Below are positions 22,634-32,855 of a DNA stretch of 64,000 bases, in pieces. The DNA is taken from contig CM074759.1 of NCBI GenBank assembly GCA_037355855.1, positions 5,456,001 to 5,520,000 on the forward strand. Direction: 5' to 3'. The stretch's first letter is position 1; every line of letters begins with the position of its first letter. Position numbers and translations under genes: made by a program. The notes below the pieces were generated by a model, which was given only the letters and a program-made list of their open reading frames with translations, made no database searches and was not told where the DNA came from. The stretch is from Pseudo-nitzschia pungens. Taxonomy: Eukaryota; Bacillariophyta; Bacillariophyceae; Bacillariales; Bacillariaceae.

Positions 22634-22821
22634 TGCCATACCCCGGGTCTACTAATGAATAAAGTAGTGATATGCAAATTGTGAGCTCTATCAGTTAGTC
22701 TATTGCTATCGGATCGAGAGGCCGTCTCCTTGTTGGCGATAAGGAGACTCGCTAATCGTATCTTATTCTTATCCTTAATCCAATCACGGATGGACTCGTG
22801 ATTGTATTCCGGTGCACGGCA
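22634..22821 (-). repeat. 5' LTR of element B
   Basis: This 188-bp repeat is paired with 17014-17201 and followed by the TSD copy TTCAA. Confidence 0.93.
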
Positions 22822-22828
22822 TTCAATA

Positions 22829-23072
22829 TGAACTACGCTGATTGTAAAATTGTATGCTATTGAGTTTTAGAAACAAAAGGACTCAATTGAGAAACTTGTA
22901 GGTTCGATGAATTTATCTATTCGTGAAAATACTTAAGAAGACCGACTTCGTCTAACGGTCGGAATTGTATCAGAACTTGAAGGAGAAGGATGATCAATTC
23001 ATACGATTGAATAATGACTGATACTCGTGAGTGAATCAGTGAGTCATGAATCGAGTGTCTGTGCGTTGTTCA
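22829..23072 (-). repeat. 5' LTR of element C
   Basis: This 244-bp repeat is paired with 13543-13786 and followed by CCAC. Confidence 0.92.
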
Positions 23073-23290
23073 CCACCTTTTTTTTCTCACAAGTCCCTGT
23101 TTTGTGGGACTTGTTTTGTTTATTTCCCTGCTTGATGTTCAAGGTTTGTTTGCAAAATTGTTGTTCTACCACTTGGGGTCCTGACTCTTTGTTGGAGGCA
23201 ACGTTAAAGTCTGGTTACAGACTGAGTAATTTAGTTCCACCAGTGGTGGTAAAGTTATTTAAATACGTATATTATTATTATTATTATTGA
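23073..23290 (+). repeat. 3' tail of the LINE-like element, after element C
   Basis: The sequence resumes the 3' untranslated region interrupted at 13542 and ends in an ATT/TTA microsatellite (23268-23289), the kind of tail some LINE clades have in place of poly(A). It matches the inverted fragment at 11063-11265. Confidence 0.68.
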
Positions 23291-24535
23291 GAAATTAATT
23301 CGTCGCATTGAGATTCTTAAGGATCAAAAATTGATTGATCGGTTTGGAAATAATTTATGTGAGGTAGGGATTCTTGAGGTGCTTGAAATAATTTCAGTAG
23401 TAGTGACAGAAATAATGAATTGGAGACAAACAAAGTGGAAGTGGGAAATTATTCTTTGATGATCGCATGAGAAATTAGAATGGGATTGGTTAATTTGATT
23501 AAATGATCAAAGAAATATTTGAGTATTAAAAAATAAATTTGAGTCGGGTTTGAGTTTTTCCCTTTTCTCGCCAATGGGGTAGTATCTGGGTTGTGATTGG
23601 GGTTGAGGATTGCGAGGTATCCTATGGGATACCTCGGTCCATGCAACGAGGGAGTGGATGCACTGGAGGACATGGTGCTTGTCGAGGTATGCGTACCGGG
23701 TGTGCAGGGTGTTCAGGAGGTTGGAGCAGTGAGCTATTTTCCCTGGTTTACCGAGGGAGAGGAGGAAAGACTCGCGGGTGGTGTTGTGGATGGTGGGGTT
23801 GTTGGGCGGCGCGTCTGAGAAAGTCAGTTTGCCGGTGGAGAGGCAGCGCATCTGGAGCTGGGTTAGTTCAGTGTGTCGGGATGGTGTTCTGGAGGGTGGG
23901 GGAACGGAGCGGTGGGTTGGCGAGGATATGTGTCAAGTTGGGTTCACTTTGGTTGGCGAGGTCTGGTGTCAAGCTGGGTTCGCGCTGATTGGCGAGGTCT
24001 GGTGTCGAGGATTGGGGCTGGCGCGCAAAAATTGTCTCGGGGCCTTCTTTAGGCTCGTTGGGTAGGGGGTAGGGGAAACCCTGGTTTGGGGGGGGTTGGG
24101 TGGTGGGTGGTCGACGGGACCGGGTGGTGGGTGGGGTAGCCAGCCAGTGGGAAGTCGCATGTTGTCGGCGACGGGAGATTGACAGGATCGGGGAGGTGAT
24201 CGGTGTGATCGGGGTAAATGGGGAATGATCGGCGTGATCGGGGTAAATGGGTGGGTGGGTATACTGGGGTAGCCAGTGGCGTGACGCGTAATGGTCGGGA
24301 GGTAATTGGGGGGATCAGGGAGCTGGGGTAGCCAGCGTGCTGGGGTAGCCAGCGGGTGGATGCGGACAGGGGCGGCGTTGGATAGTGGCGTTGGCAGTGG
24401 GACGCCGTCATTTGGGTTGTGCGGAGGTGCGTGGCTGGGGAGGGGGGTAAAAGTTTTGTTGATCCACTCCCACAGGGAACAGCACTCCTCATTGTCGTCG
24501 GCTTGGTGTTGGCCAAGGGACAATGAGGTGAGCAG
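23291..24535. other. G-rich accessory stretch with short tandem motifs
   Basis: The plus strand is G-rich with repeated GGGGTAGCCAGC-like units (about 24137-24360), a repeated TGATCGG-GTAAATGGG unit (about 24220-24255) and a repeated GGCGAGGTCTGGTGTC unit (about 23955-24005). Minus-strand ORFs (23507-23851; 23969-24523, Pro-rich) are open but carry no motif I recognise. The upper one contains CSLWEWINKTF and could be a decayed retroelement ORF. Confidence 0.4.
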
Positions 24536-24911
24536 AGGAACATGATGGAAAAAAGTTTTTTTGGGAAAATTTCCATATTCAAGCTCGTTTCGCGCGATAA
24601 AATTGACATAATTTCTAACGGCTGTTTTTGTTGTATATCCCCTTTAACGGTAGAGTGTCCTCAACGATTGTCCTCAAAACTGTCCTCAAAATGTGTCCTC
24701 AAAAAGTGTCCTCAACAATTTCGTCCTCAACAGCTTGTCCTCAACCATTATGTCCTCAACAATTATGTCCTCAACGTTTTGTCGACCGTTATTATGGTCG
24801 CTTAGCATAATTAAAAATATACTTAGTGACCCTCAGATTTTTTTGAGAATAGTGGCGCATGTGCGCGTGAATATGGAAATTTTCCAAAAAAAAAATTTCC
24901 ATAAAGTTCCT
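24536..24911. mobile_element. MITE-like element with inverted ends and TCCTCAAC repeats
   Basis: The ends are inverted copies: the left reads AGGAAC-ATGGAAA, then GGAAAATTTCCATATTCA, and the right is its reverse complement. Between them lie about nine units of (T)GTCCTCAA(C/A) at 24655-24782, then a segment TATGGTCGCT-AGCA shared with 56945-56975. The same ends and repeats occur at 53830-57077. Confidence 0.65.
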
Positions 24912-25404
24912 GATGGGGAAGGCGTGTCCCCACCCGCATCCTGCAGTTGCGGTGACCTGTGTCTTGCCCAACAGGTTCTACAAATGGAGCTACATCGAAA
25001 ATGAGCCAGGAGTTCATCGCGACCCCCCAAATAAATTCTCCAGAAGGGTCGTGAAACAGTTTTTGGACGATCTGACAAGAAATCCATCCATAATATCTGT
25101 CAGTCTGCCATCCCTCCAGTTTATGCTGAAGCTTTTCCTGACAGTTCTGATTGGAGAACTGTTTCTGTGGATTCCTTGGTCTCCCTTGCATTTGCATGCT
25201 TTCAAGGCTCTGCAGACTGGACCAAGCAACCTTCTGGTCATGCTCTCAAGAAATTTCTTATTGGTTTGGCCAAGAAAAATGAAGCAAGGGGCATAGCCTC
25301 ATTGGTTTGGCCAAGAAAAATGAAGCAAGGGGCATAGCCTCTGGTCAATTATTCAGCCCAAAAAGACCCACACAATAATTTTTGACCCACGTCAAAAATC
25401 AGTT
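24912..25404 (+). other. Uncharacterised remnant with a 41-bp tandem duplication
   Basis: A 127-residue ORF (24913-25296) has no motif I recognise. A neighbouring frame reads CFQGSADWTKQPSGHALKKF followed by an LIGLAKKNEARGIA segment, which looks more like coding sequence, so this may be a frameshifted relic. A 41-bp unit with TTGGTTTGGCCAAG is repeated directly at about 25260-25341. Confidence 0.3.
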
Positions 25405-26960
25405 ATTAGAGGTAGGAGTCCTACACAAGAACCTGGGTCACTTGACTGTTAGCACCCTGTCGCTAAGCCTGTAACTAAGCCTGTTGCTAAGCCTGTTGCT
25501 TAGCACAAAGCCTAACACCTTGTAGATAGCTCGTCCTGTTGCTGGGGCTGATACCTGTAGACCTGGTACAGTCCCCTACACAGGAACCTTAGCATCTTGG
25601 ACGAGGTGACTATCAACATACAATAGACTTCCTCAGGCCATGTGTTCCTGATACTACATGTGCGGTCACAATTGGGTCAGGGCAGCATTTAGCAAGTGCA
25701 TTGTAGCAATCTTCCTTCTGACTATGCTTGGAATCCAGCTTGCTCCTCCAAGTATAAGTCATACTTTTCTTGAGGGCTTTTGGTTTGTTCCTGAACCTTC
25801 CGGAACTGTAAATATTTTTGCGTGAATCCCGCAATTTTTGAGTCAAACTTGTCAACTCACATCCCCCTTTCGGATAATTTGGGGGGATAAACTCGCACTT
25901 TTTCTCGCACTTTTTTTGAGACCAAAAAGTGCAAGTTTTCACCGGACTAAAAAAACGTTCTTTTTCAACTCGCATTAAATGCGAGTTTCGTTCAACGGAC
26001 AAAAAAAGTGTGAGTTTTCTTTGCAATTTTTTTTTTGACGAGGGAGTCAATATGTTAATAGAGGCGCAATGACGGAGTCGATTTGGTAAGAGAGGCGCAA
26101 CAATGCGGGAGTTGATTTGCTAAGAGAGGCGCAACGACGAGGGAGTTGATTTGTTTTAATTAAAATTATGCTACGAGTTTTTGGTTGAAATTTTTGTTGA
26201 AAACACTCTTTTTCCAAAGAAAACTCTGCATTTTTTAAAGAAAACTCGCATTTTACTGCTGAAAACTCGCATTTTGTAATGAAAACTCGCATTTTTCTGC
26301 TGAAAACTTGCGTTGATTGCTGTATATACGTGTTTTTTTTCTAGAGCAAAAATGCAAGTTTTTTAGTACCATAAAAATCCGTTCTTTTTTCGATCCCAAA
26401 AAATGCAAGTTTCTTTGGGGAGATAATAAATTTGAGGGGATACCCTCAAAATGACTAATGGAATAAGAAAATCGCGCAGTATGCGCATTGAAAACTAACT
26501 TTGTTCTGGAAGGTCCTGGGTTCAATGAGAATAACAAGTGAAGTCAATTGTGGATTGCTGGTATGCTGTGTGTCAAAAGAACAGGAAGTACATTGACAAA
26601 GAACACTGCACTGGGAACATGACATAACAGGAACATAAGAGGACAGTGGCAGAGAAAGAAAGATTAGTCTTGGGATTTAAATCAAGGTTTTTGTCAAGAA
26701 TGGACAAAACTGGCTCCAGCTTGACTGGTGTATATTGAATATTCACCTCCTCCAAGATGCTAAGGTCTCTGCGCTAAGATCCTGTGTAGAGATCTGTACC
26801 AGAGCTACAGGTCTTAGCGTTAGCAACAGGCTTAGCAGCAGGCTTAGCAACAGGCTTAGCAGCAGGCTTAGCGACAGGCTTATTTCAAGTGGTATGGGGT
26901 GCTACAGTCAAGTGACCCGGGTTCCCGTGTAAGATTTGTACCAGTTGTACATACCCCGGG
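25405..26960. mobile_element. Fold-back element with (AGGCTTAGCAGC)n arms
   Basis: The left arm (about 25408-25605) and right arm (about 26746-26945) are inverted copies: TACACA-GAACC-GGGTCACTTGACTGT outermost, a run of GCTAAGCCTG units, then TACACAGGA and CTTAGCATCTTGG innermost. The interior includes a second fold-back (25845-26460). Related arms occur at 49090-49165 and 63640-64000. No transposase is seen, so it would be moved in trans. Confidence 0.6.
25845..26460. mobile_element. Fold-back repeat with GAAAACTCGCATTTT units, copy 1
   Basis: The stretch is built of AAAACTCGCATTTT-like units at both sides and about four roughly 30-bp units with AGAGGCGCAACGACGGAGT in the middle (26035-26155), and ends in TTTGAGGGGATACCCTCAAA. 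A second copy in the opposite orientation, enlarged by a minisatellite, is at 51970-53770. Confidence 0.6.
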
Positions 26961-27080
26961 TATAGCACCGGCATTAGCACAATGTAGCTGAGTGCTACAA
27001 GGTTAGGGTTGCTAATGCTACGAGATACTGGATATGCTAACCTACCATGCTACTATGCTAACATACGATGCTACCGCCGG

Positions 27081-27480
27081 GGCCATCCGATGGTTTTATT
27101 TTGGCGCGGTTTTTGAGGACCGCGCGTAACTATAACCGTTAAAACCGTTATTAGACGTTAAAGTTATGCGTCTAAAAACTTTTTTAGACGCATAACTATG
27201 CGTCTAAAACCTTTTTTAGACGCATAACTATGCGTTTTTTTTTAGACGCATAATCGTGGGTTATGCGTCTAATATTAGACGCATAACTATGCGTCTAAAA
27301 AATTTTTAGACGCATAACTTATGCGTCTAAAACATGTACTAACGTGTGTACAATTCTACAGAGTTATGCGTCTAAAATTTTTTTAGACGCACAACTGGTC
27401 CAAATTAGCGTAGAACTCAGTAGTAAACTGAAGAATTTTTAGACGCATAACGCAAAAACACGCTGAACTCGAAATCAGCA
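27081..27480 (+). repeat. Left terminal and subterminal inverted repeat of H
   Basis: This is the GGCCATCCGATGG terminus followed by a hairpin GCGGTTTTTGAGGACCGC, then roughly ten copies of AGACGCATAA or its complement, often arranged head to head as TTAGACGCATAACTATGCGT. These are candidate transposase-binding sites. Confidence 0.8.
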
Positions 27481-27800
27481 ACCCAAAGCAAAGACGCACT
27501 AACTTGCTGCAACTCAGAATAATACGGTAAGATTACCGGTATCTTACCGTAAGACACACTAACTCGCTGCAACTCAAAAAAATAAAGAGGAGGAATAACG
27601 TAAGACACACTAACTCGCTGCAACTCAAAATCAAACACACTAACTTGCTGCAACTCAAAATCAGACATCAGACACACTAACTCGGCGGAATTCAAAATCA
27701 GAAACACCAACTCGTCGGAACTCGTCGGAATTTAAAATCAGACGCACTAACTTGTCGTAACTCAATCAGACACACCAACTCGTCGGAACTCGGAAAAATA
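27481..27800 (+). repeat. Imperfect tandem repeats inside the left end of H
   Basis: About eight to nine degenerate units of roughly 30 bp are present, typified by CACACTAACTCGCTGCAACT followed by CAAAATCAGA. They lie only on this side of H. Confidence 0.6.
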
Positions 27801-28008
27801 TGACACACAAAACGATGGCAACCTATGCTGATCTAAAACAATCTGGATTACAGCGATACAGTCCATACAGAAACATTGATCTAGGATAAACTGGAGTACA
27901 GCGATACAGTCCATGGTTCACTTACTACCTCTCTAACAATCTGATCCGAACCACCTTACCTAACCTCACTTCACCTCCCCTCGATCCGGTCCCGTCGGAA
28001 AATTGAAC

Positions 28009-28803
28009 ATGGTAAGAATATCGCTACGCGCTGGAGTGGGCGCCGAAGCGTCAATCTTAACAAAATTCATCAAGCCGGAACAGTCGTGCCCACGTAAAGA
28101 TCACCGAAGCTGTGTTGTTTTGGACAGCGAATTTGAAGAGAACGGAAAGAAGTTCTATCGGTTTAGGTACGCTTGCGATCCATCAGGCCAGCTCATGCAT
28201 GGATTACGCCATTGGGTCAAGATTACGAAAGAAGGCAGTCCAGCTCATTACTTTGAAGATGGGCAAAGAGCACAAGAGAGATCATCTGATGCCGCATTTC
28301 AAGAGCCGAAAGTAAAATGGAAAAACTCCCTTGCAAGAAAATTGCTCTACAAGGACATGAAGGATAGGATTGTGCCTCTTGAAGCAGGAAGCTTAACGTT
28401 GAAGGAAATATATTTGATGCGTCCAGAATACGCTGAGTATGCTGCGTACGAAAAGTTCTCTTCTCGAGTTTCAGCCCTCCGGAAGAGCATCAAGAAGAGC
28501 ATATCAAGGGCCGAAGAAGATAAAGCTGCTTTCGATTTGTACGTCCAAAACAACAAAATATCTTATTACAGCCAGAAAGGCTATACGGAATGGCAGGGCT
28601 CTCAATCTCAGCAATTGCTACGAAAAGACATAGCCGAAGGACTTGTGGACCAGATGAAGAAAATGGAGTTATGGAAGTCTCGGGAAGAATACCATGGGGA
28701 GTATCCTTTGAATGTATTTCGTGACAAAGTCCATCAAGAGATCAGTACAGCGAAGTACCTTTACACCTTGAGAGTAAAGGGCAAGCAATACAAAAGTAGT
28801 TGA
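28009..28803 (+). CDS. H ORF1: LLYKD-family protein of unknown function
   Basis: The ORF encodes about 264 residues from the ATG at 28009 (MVRISLRAG). It is hydrophilic with no membrane segment. Its middle part has ARKLLYKDMKDRIVPLE, then LKEIYLMRPEYAEYAAYEKF and RVSALRKSIKKS, and the C-terminal part has GYTEWQGS, then LLRKDIAEGLVDQM and VFRDKVHQEI. The pseudogene at 62775-63540 shares all these blocks, so the family is conserved at protein level. I recognise the LLYKDI/EIY-PEY pattern as recurring in diatom genomes but know no function. It is the outermost ORF on the left of H and converges with ORF2. Confidence 0.75.
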   Translation: MVRISLRAGVGAEASILTKFIKPEQSCPRKDHRSCVVLDSEFEENGKKFYRFRYACDPSGQLMHGLRHWVKITKEGSPAHYFEDGQRAQERSSDAAFQEPKVKWKNSLARKLLYKDMKDRIVPLEAGSLTLKEIYLMRPEYAEYAAYEKFSSRVSALRKSIKKSISRAEEDKAAFDLYVQNNKISYYSQKGYTEWQGSQSQQLLRKDIAEGLVDQMKKMELWKSREEYHGEYPLNVFRDKVHQEISTAKYLYTLRVKGKQYKSS

Positions 28804-29710
28804 GCTAACTGTAGTCTAGCGTAGTCTAGCGTAGTCTAGCGTAGAGTAGAAAGCCCAGCGTAGAGTAAAAAATATATATAATCTAAAGTAAACCAATCAT
28901 GAACCAATCATGTAATTTTCCAACTCAGCAAGGAGGAAACTAGCTTCTTCCAATGTTTTGATCGGATCAAGCGATGAAGAGCTTAGCGAGTCGTCAATAG
29001 AGTGGAATGAACTGGTTTCAACATTATTATCTTGGAGTCATTCTGCCAACGGAGTTCGAATGTTGGGCGCAGGAGCCCCTTGCTTAGGAGGCATCGGAGG
29101 GTACTCTGCAATAGGGATCGGTGAAACAGGGATCGGAGAAGAGTTTTCTGCACGGATCGGTGAAGAGATTGGTGTGACATGATGCTCTACAAATTCATCC
29201 TGATTTGGTACAGTATATTTTTCGTATTGTTCACTCCCCTTAAATTCAAGTACTTCTCCAATTTCGCACATCATCGAGTAAGGGATTTGGGCCATGGCAC
29301 AATCGTGGGCGGGCTCCCCGTCAATGTAAACCTCGATATCCTCCTCATAGATCAGCGTGACTTGAAGTGTGCGCGGCAAAATCTGGTGTTCCTGAAAGAG
29401 TGCTTCTGGAACAGTGTAGTCATCATAAGCCCTGTCTGTTCCCTTAAAACGGAATACAGTACCAACTCTGGCTCTGACTTCTACATCAGTTCTTGGAGGA
29501 ATACTATAGATCGATCCATCATAGGAACAGTCGACTTGCCTTTCGCAATAAAATTTGACAGAAACCATGTAATCTTGCGAGCTCATTCGATTTTGTAGTA
29601 CCTTCTGAGAACGCTTGTCCTTGTTCTTCTTATCCATGCGCTCAGCTAAATCAGAGGCTTTGTTCTTTTGTTTATCAAGTTCTTGTACACTTCGACTCTT
29701 TTCTCGTTGT

Positions 29711-29892
29711 TGCCATACCCCGGGTCTACTAGTGATTAGAAAAGTAGTAGTGATATGCAAATTGTGAGCTCTATCAGTTAGTCTATTTGCTATCGGATCC
29801 AGCAGTCTCCAAATCGGCGATTCCGGAGACTCGCTAATCGTATTCTTACTCCAGTCCCGAGTGGACTCGTGACTGTATTTTGGTGCACGGCA
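29711..29892 (-). repeat. 3' LTR of element D
   Basis: This 182-bp copy is bounded by TGCCATAC and ACGGCA and preceded by GTTGT. Confidence 0.93.
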
Positions 29893-29910
29893 TACTCCTC
29901 CATGGTACTG

Positions 29911-32855
29911 TTACAATTTAATAGGATCCCTGCAATAATAGGGGTGTACTCTCCTAATGTTAACCCGGTCGGTTACAAAGGGAGCAGTTTCAATAGTTAC
30001 AGTTCCATTATCATGGGCCTTGAGCACCTTGTAAGGTCCTTGCCGTGGGAAGGATAGTTTTGGAATAATGCCCTTCCTTTCCAGGGTGACATAGTCTCCT
30101 TCTTTATAGACATGGGGGATCCTCTTCCGGTTTTCCCTGATGTTGCTCTTGTGGATGCTTTTCTGCTTCCTTGCTTGGATTGCTTCCCAATCCACTGGGA
30201 AGTTCACCGGCATGAACATGTCTCGACCAAACACCAGTTGCGCTGGGGAGTACCCCAGGGTGGTATGGATGGCGCTTCTGATAGCATATGCTGCCTTGGT
30301 GGTGAATTCCTCAAAAGGGTCCTCCTCGTGGAGGTCCCTGTTTTCCAGGTTGAAGGACAACAGACAGTCCTTTAATACCTGATGGATCCTTTCCAACACT
30401 GAGTTGGATTGTGGGTTCCAAGCCCCGCTGGGCTTTCTTTTCATCCCCATGTTCTCGCAGAGCTCTTGGAACTCTGCTTTGAACTCACTCCCGCCATCAA
30501 AGCCAATCTCCTTTGGGCGCGGATATCTTGCCAGCCAGGTACTGTCCAACAATCGTTGAGTTTCTGCTGCATTTGGGGAGTCCTTCAGGTGAGCCAGTTC
30601 AAACCATCCGGTCACTGGGTCCACCATGGTGAGGACATGGATTTGGTAGTCTTTACCATTTTTGTTGTGGACAGTTGCAGGTCCCCAGAGGTCCACATTG
30701 ACCCTCTGCCATTTGGTGACCTCAGCTGCTTTTTCCGGTAGTAGTCCATACTTCTTCCGGCCACTCTTCTTAAACATCTGACACGTGTGGCAGTGCTTAC
30801 AAAGGTCCTGGACGTCCTTCCGTAGGCCTTTCCAGGTGAAGACTGAGCGTATGCTCTGTTCCATTCTCTTTTCTCCGGGATGGACCAACATGCTGTGGTA
30901 CCATTCCATAACTCTATCCTTGAGTTTATCGGGAATCAGGATCTTTCCTTCTTTATGGATTAGGTTGTAACCTTCCACCATTTTGGTGGTTAGTCGATTG
31001 TCTTTTTCCAGAGCATTCACGATTCCTGTGTCCTGTTGCTGGTAGAACTGAATCATGTCCGGGGCAAGTGGGAATGCACTATTGCCCTGGAATTCTTCCG
31101 GCGCTTCTCCAAGCGGGAATAGGAGTTGAGCTGCGCCGAGTTCAGCTTCCGGGTGTAGAAACCAAGGGGCTTGCCATCTTGGCATACAGTTGCTCCCAGT
31201 TGCCTATCGCTGGCGTCTGAGTAGAGATGAAATGGTTTCGTAAAGTCCGGGAATGCAAGCTTAGCTTCATCTGCGAGCATCCTCTTCGCCTCCATGAAAG
31301 CTTTCTGCTCTGCTGGACCCCAATACCAGTTCATTTTGCCCTTTTTCCCTGCGAGTTTGTTCAGAGGGGCTAGGATGTGGGAGCGGCGCTTCCACATGTC
31401 CCTGTAAAAATTGACCATTCCAAGAAACATCTTGAGTTGCTTGGTGTTCTTGGGGGCTTCTAGTCGCTTCATCGCCTCCAGTTTCTTTGGCTGGGGCTGA
31501 ATGCCTGCTGTTGTTAACAGAAATCCCAGATATTCCACTTCTTTTTGCATGAAAAAGGATTTTCTGAGGTTGGCTCGGAAGCCAGCATCGTCCAGTCTCT
31601 GTAGGACTGTATCGATTTTGTGGAGGTGATCCTGTTCAGACTCGCCTTCCCTCTGTATGATTAGGATGTCATCGATATAGACGAGGACATAGTCCAGGTC
31701 CCCTAGTAGGTTCATCATGACTGACTGGAAGATATCGGGTGCGCATGCAATTCCCATTGCCAATCGTTTGTAGGCATATTTTCCCCATGGTAAAATGGTA
31801 GAGCAGATTTTCTGGCTCTCCTTGCAAATGGGAATGGTATAATATCCCTGGGACAAGTCAAGCGCCGTAGCTGACTTGAACTTTTGTAGTCTTTGGATCG
31901 TTTCCCCTATTCGTGGTAGTGGGAATGGTTTCCTTTGGATGGCTGCGTTCATCTTTCGAAAGTCGGTTAGGACGCGAATGTCCCCTGTCTTCTTGGGTTG
32001 ACAGAAGGTAGGGGATGCCCACGGTGAGTCGTCATCGTGGGGGAGTTTTTCCAGGACTCCAATATCACAGAGCCTGGTGATCTCCTTTCGGAGTGCTTGT
32101 TCAAAGGCATGGGGTACAGAATAGTACCTCTGCCGGACCGGTTTGACCCCTGGTTGGAGTTCAATGGACACCGGTTCTATATTTTTGAGCAGACCCAATC
32201 CTCCTCCAAAGAGTGTTGGGAATTTCTTCAGTGTTTTCTTCAGCGCTTCCTTGGACGCGTCTGTAATCTCCAGGTCATTGACCATAGCATCTATATCGAC
32301 TTTGGAGTAGTCGGCGTCCAGGATTTTGGCTTGCCTCTCTTCCTCTTGTTGGAGGATTGGACTTTGTGTGTTGGCAAAGAATACTGCCTCACATTTGTCC
32401 GGGTCAGAGAGCTCCCCCATCCCCTTCATGGGAATGGAGTCACCCTGCCATTCGATCGTACGGGAGCTGTATTTTATATCCAGTCCCAGTTGTGCCATTA
32501 GATCGGATCCTATAATCATGTCATAGGGTACTTCCTCATGGTGATGATACTCATCCACTTGGAAGGTCCATTTGATGGTCTTGGAGGTTGAAAATTCTAT
32601 CAGCCTTAGTCCCACTGAAGCCGCAGACTTGGTTCTGAACTTGCCTCCATATGTGTTGTAGGTGACAGATCTTTGGTCTCGGTTCGTTAGTTGACTTCGG
32701 TTGACAAAGTGCCTTAGTATGATGGATTTGGAGCACCCGGAGTCGAGTAGGCCCCGGAGCATCCTCCCCCTTCCCTTGTGGTCCAATACCTCCACACAGA
32801 CGTCCGCAAATCGATTGATTATGCGTGGTCCGGTGTGGATGGTATCAGGAGCCAT
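29911..32855 (-). pseudogene. Pol of element D with an RNase H deletion
   Basis: Protease (LLDSGCSKS) and RT (YIDD) are intact from 32855. Within RNase H the frame runs normally to KLNSAQLN and then, at about 31124-31130, jumps to the segment that in A encodes QLLFPLAEE, losing roughly 320 bp that include the HTDH part of the active site, and shifting frame. A shared CAACTC at both edges suggests a microhomology or template-switch deletion. Downstream the integrase frame (31185-29911) is open with its zinc-binding region, FDGGSEF, NSVLERIH and the GPY module. The first frame reads on to 31053 with a spurious tail. Confidence 0.92.

Larger units (their letters stand above)
17014..22821 (-). 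mobile_element. Ty3/gypsy LTR retrotransposon B, nested in element C
   Basis: The 188-bp LTRs (17014-17201 and 22634-22821) differ at about two positions. The 5-bp target duplication TTCAA occurs at 17009-17013 and 22822-22826. The coding strand is minus. Gag is intact; pol has a 2-nt deletion and a nonsense codon in integrase. The insertion site is the palindromic segment between the 5' LTR and gag of element C, so B is younger than C. Confidence 0.94.
13543..23072 (-). mobile_element. Ty3/gypsy LTR retrotransposon C, internally deleted and split by element B
   Basis: Two 244-bp LTRs (13543-13786 and 22829-23072) run TGAAC...GTTCA and differ at about two positions. The flanking 4-bp duplication CCAC lies at 13539-13542 and 23073-23076. 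The coding strand is minus. Gag and the protease-RT part of pol are present. RNase H is cut after its first motif and joined to the last part of integrase, so most of RNase H and nearly all of integrase are gone. Element B (17014-22821) lies between the gag start and the 5' LTR. C itself interrupts the 3' region of a LINE-like element. Confidence 0.9.

Noticed and set aside
23969..24609. Pro-rich minus-strand ORFs in the G-rich stretch as a real gene
   Set aside because: Two frames are open at once over the same repeats and no motif is seen; coding status cannot be supported.
31053..31130. A novel C-terminus of the D pol frame
   Set aside because: It is the out-of-frame reading after the RNase H deletion and parallels off-frame shadows in A and B.
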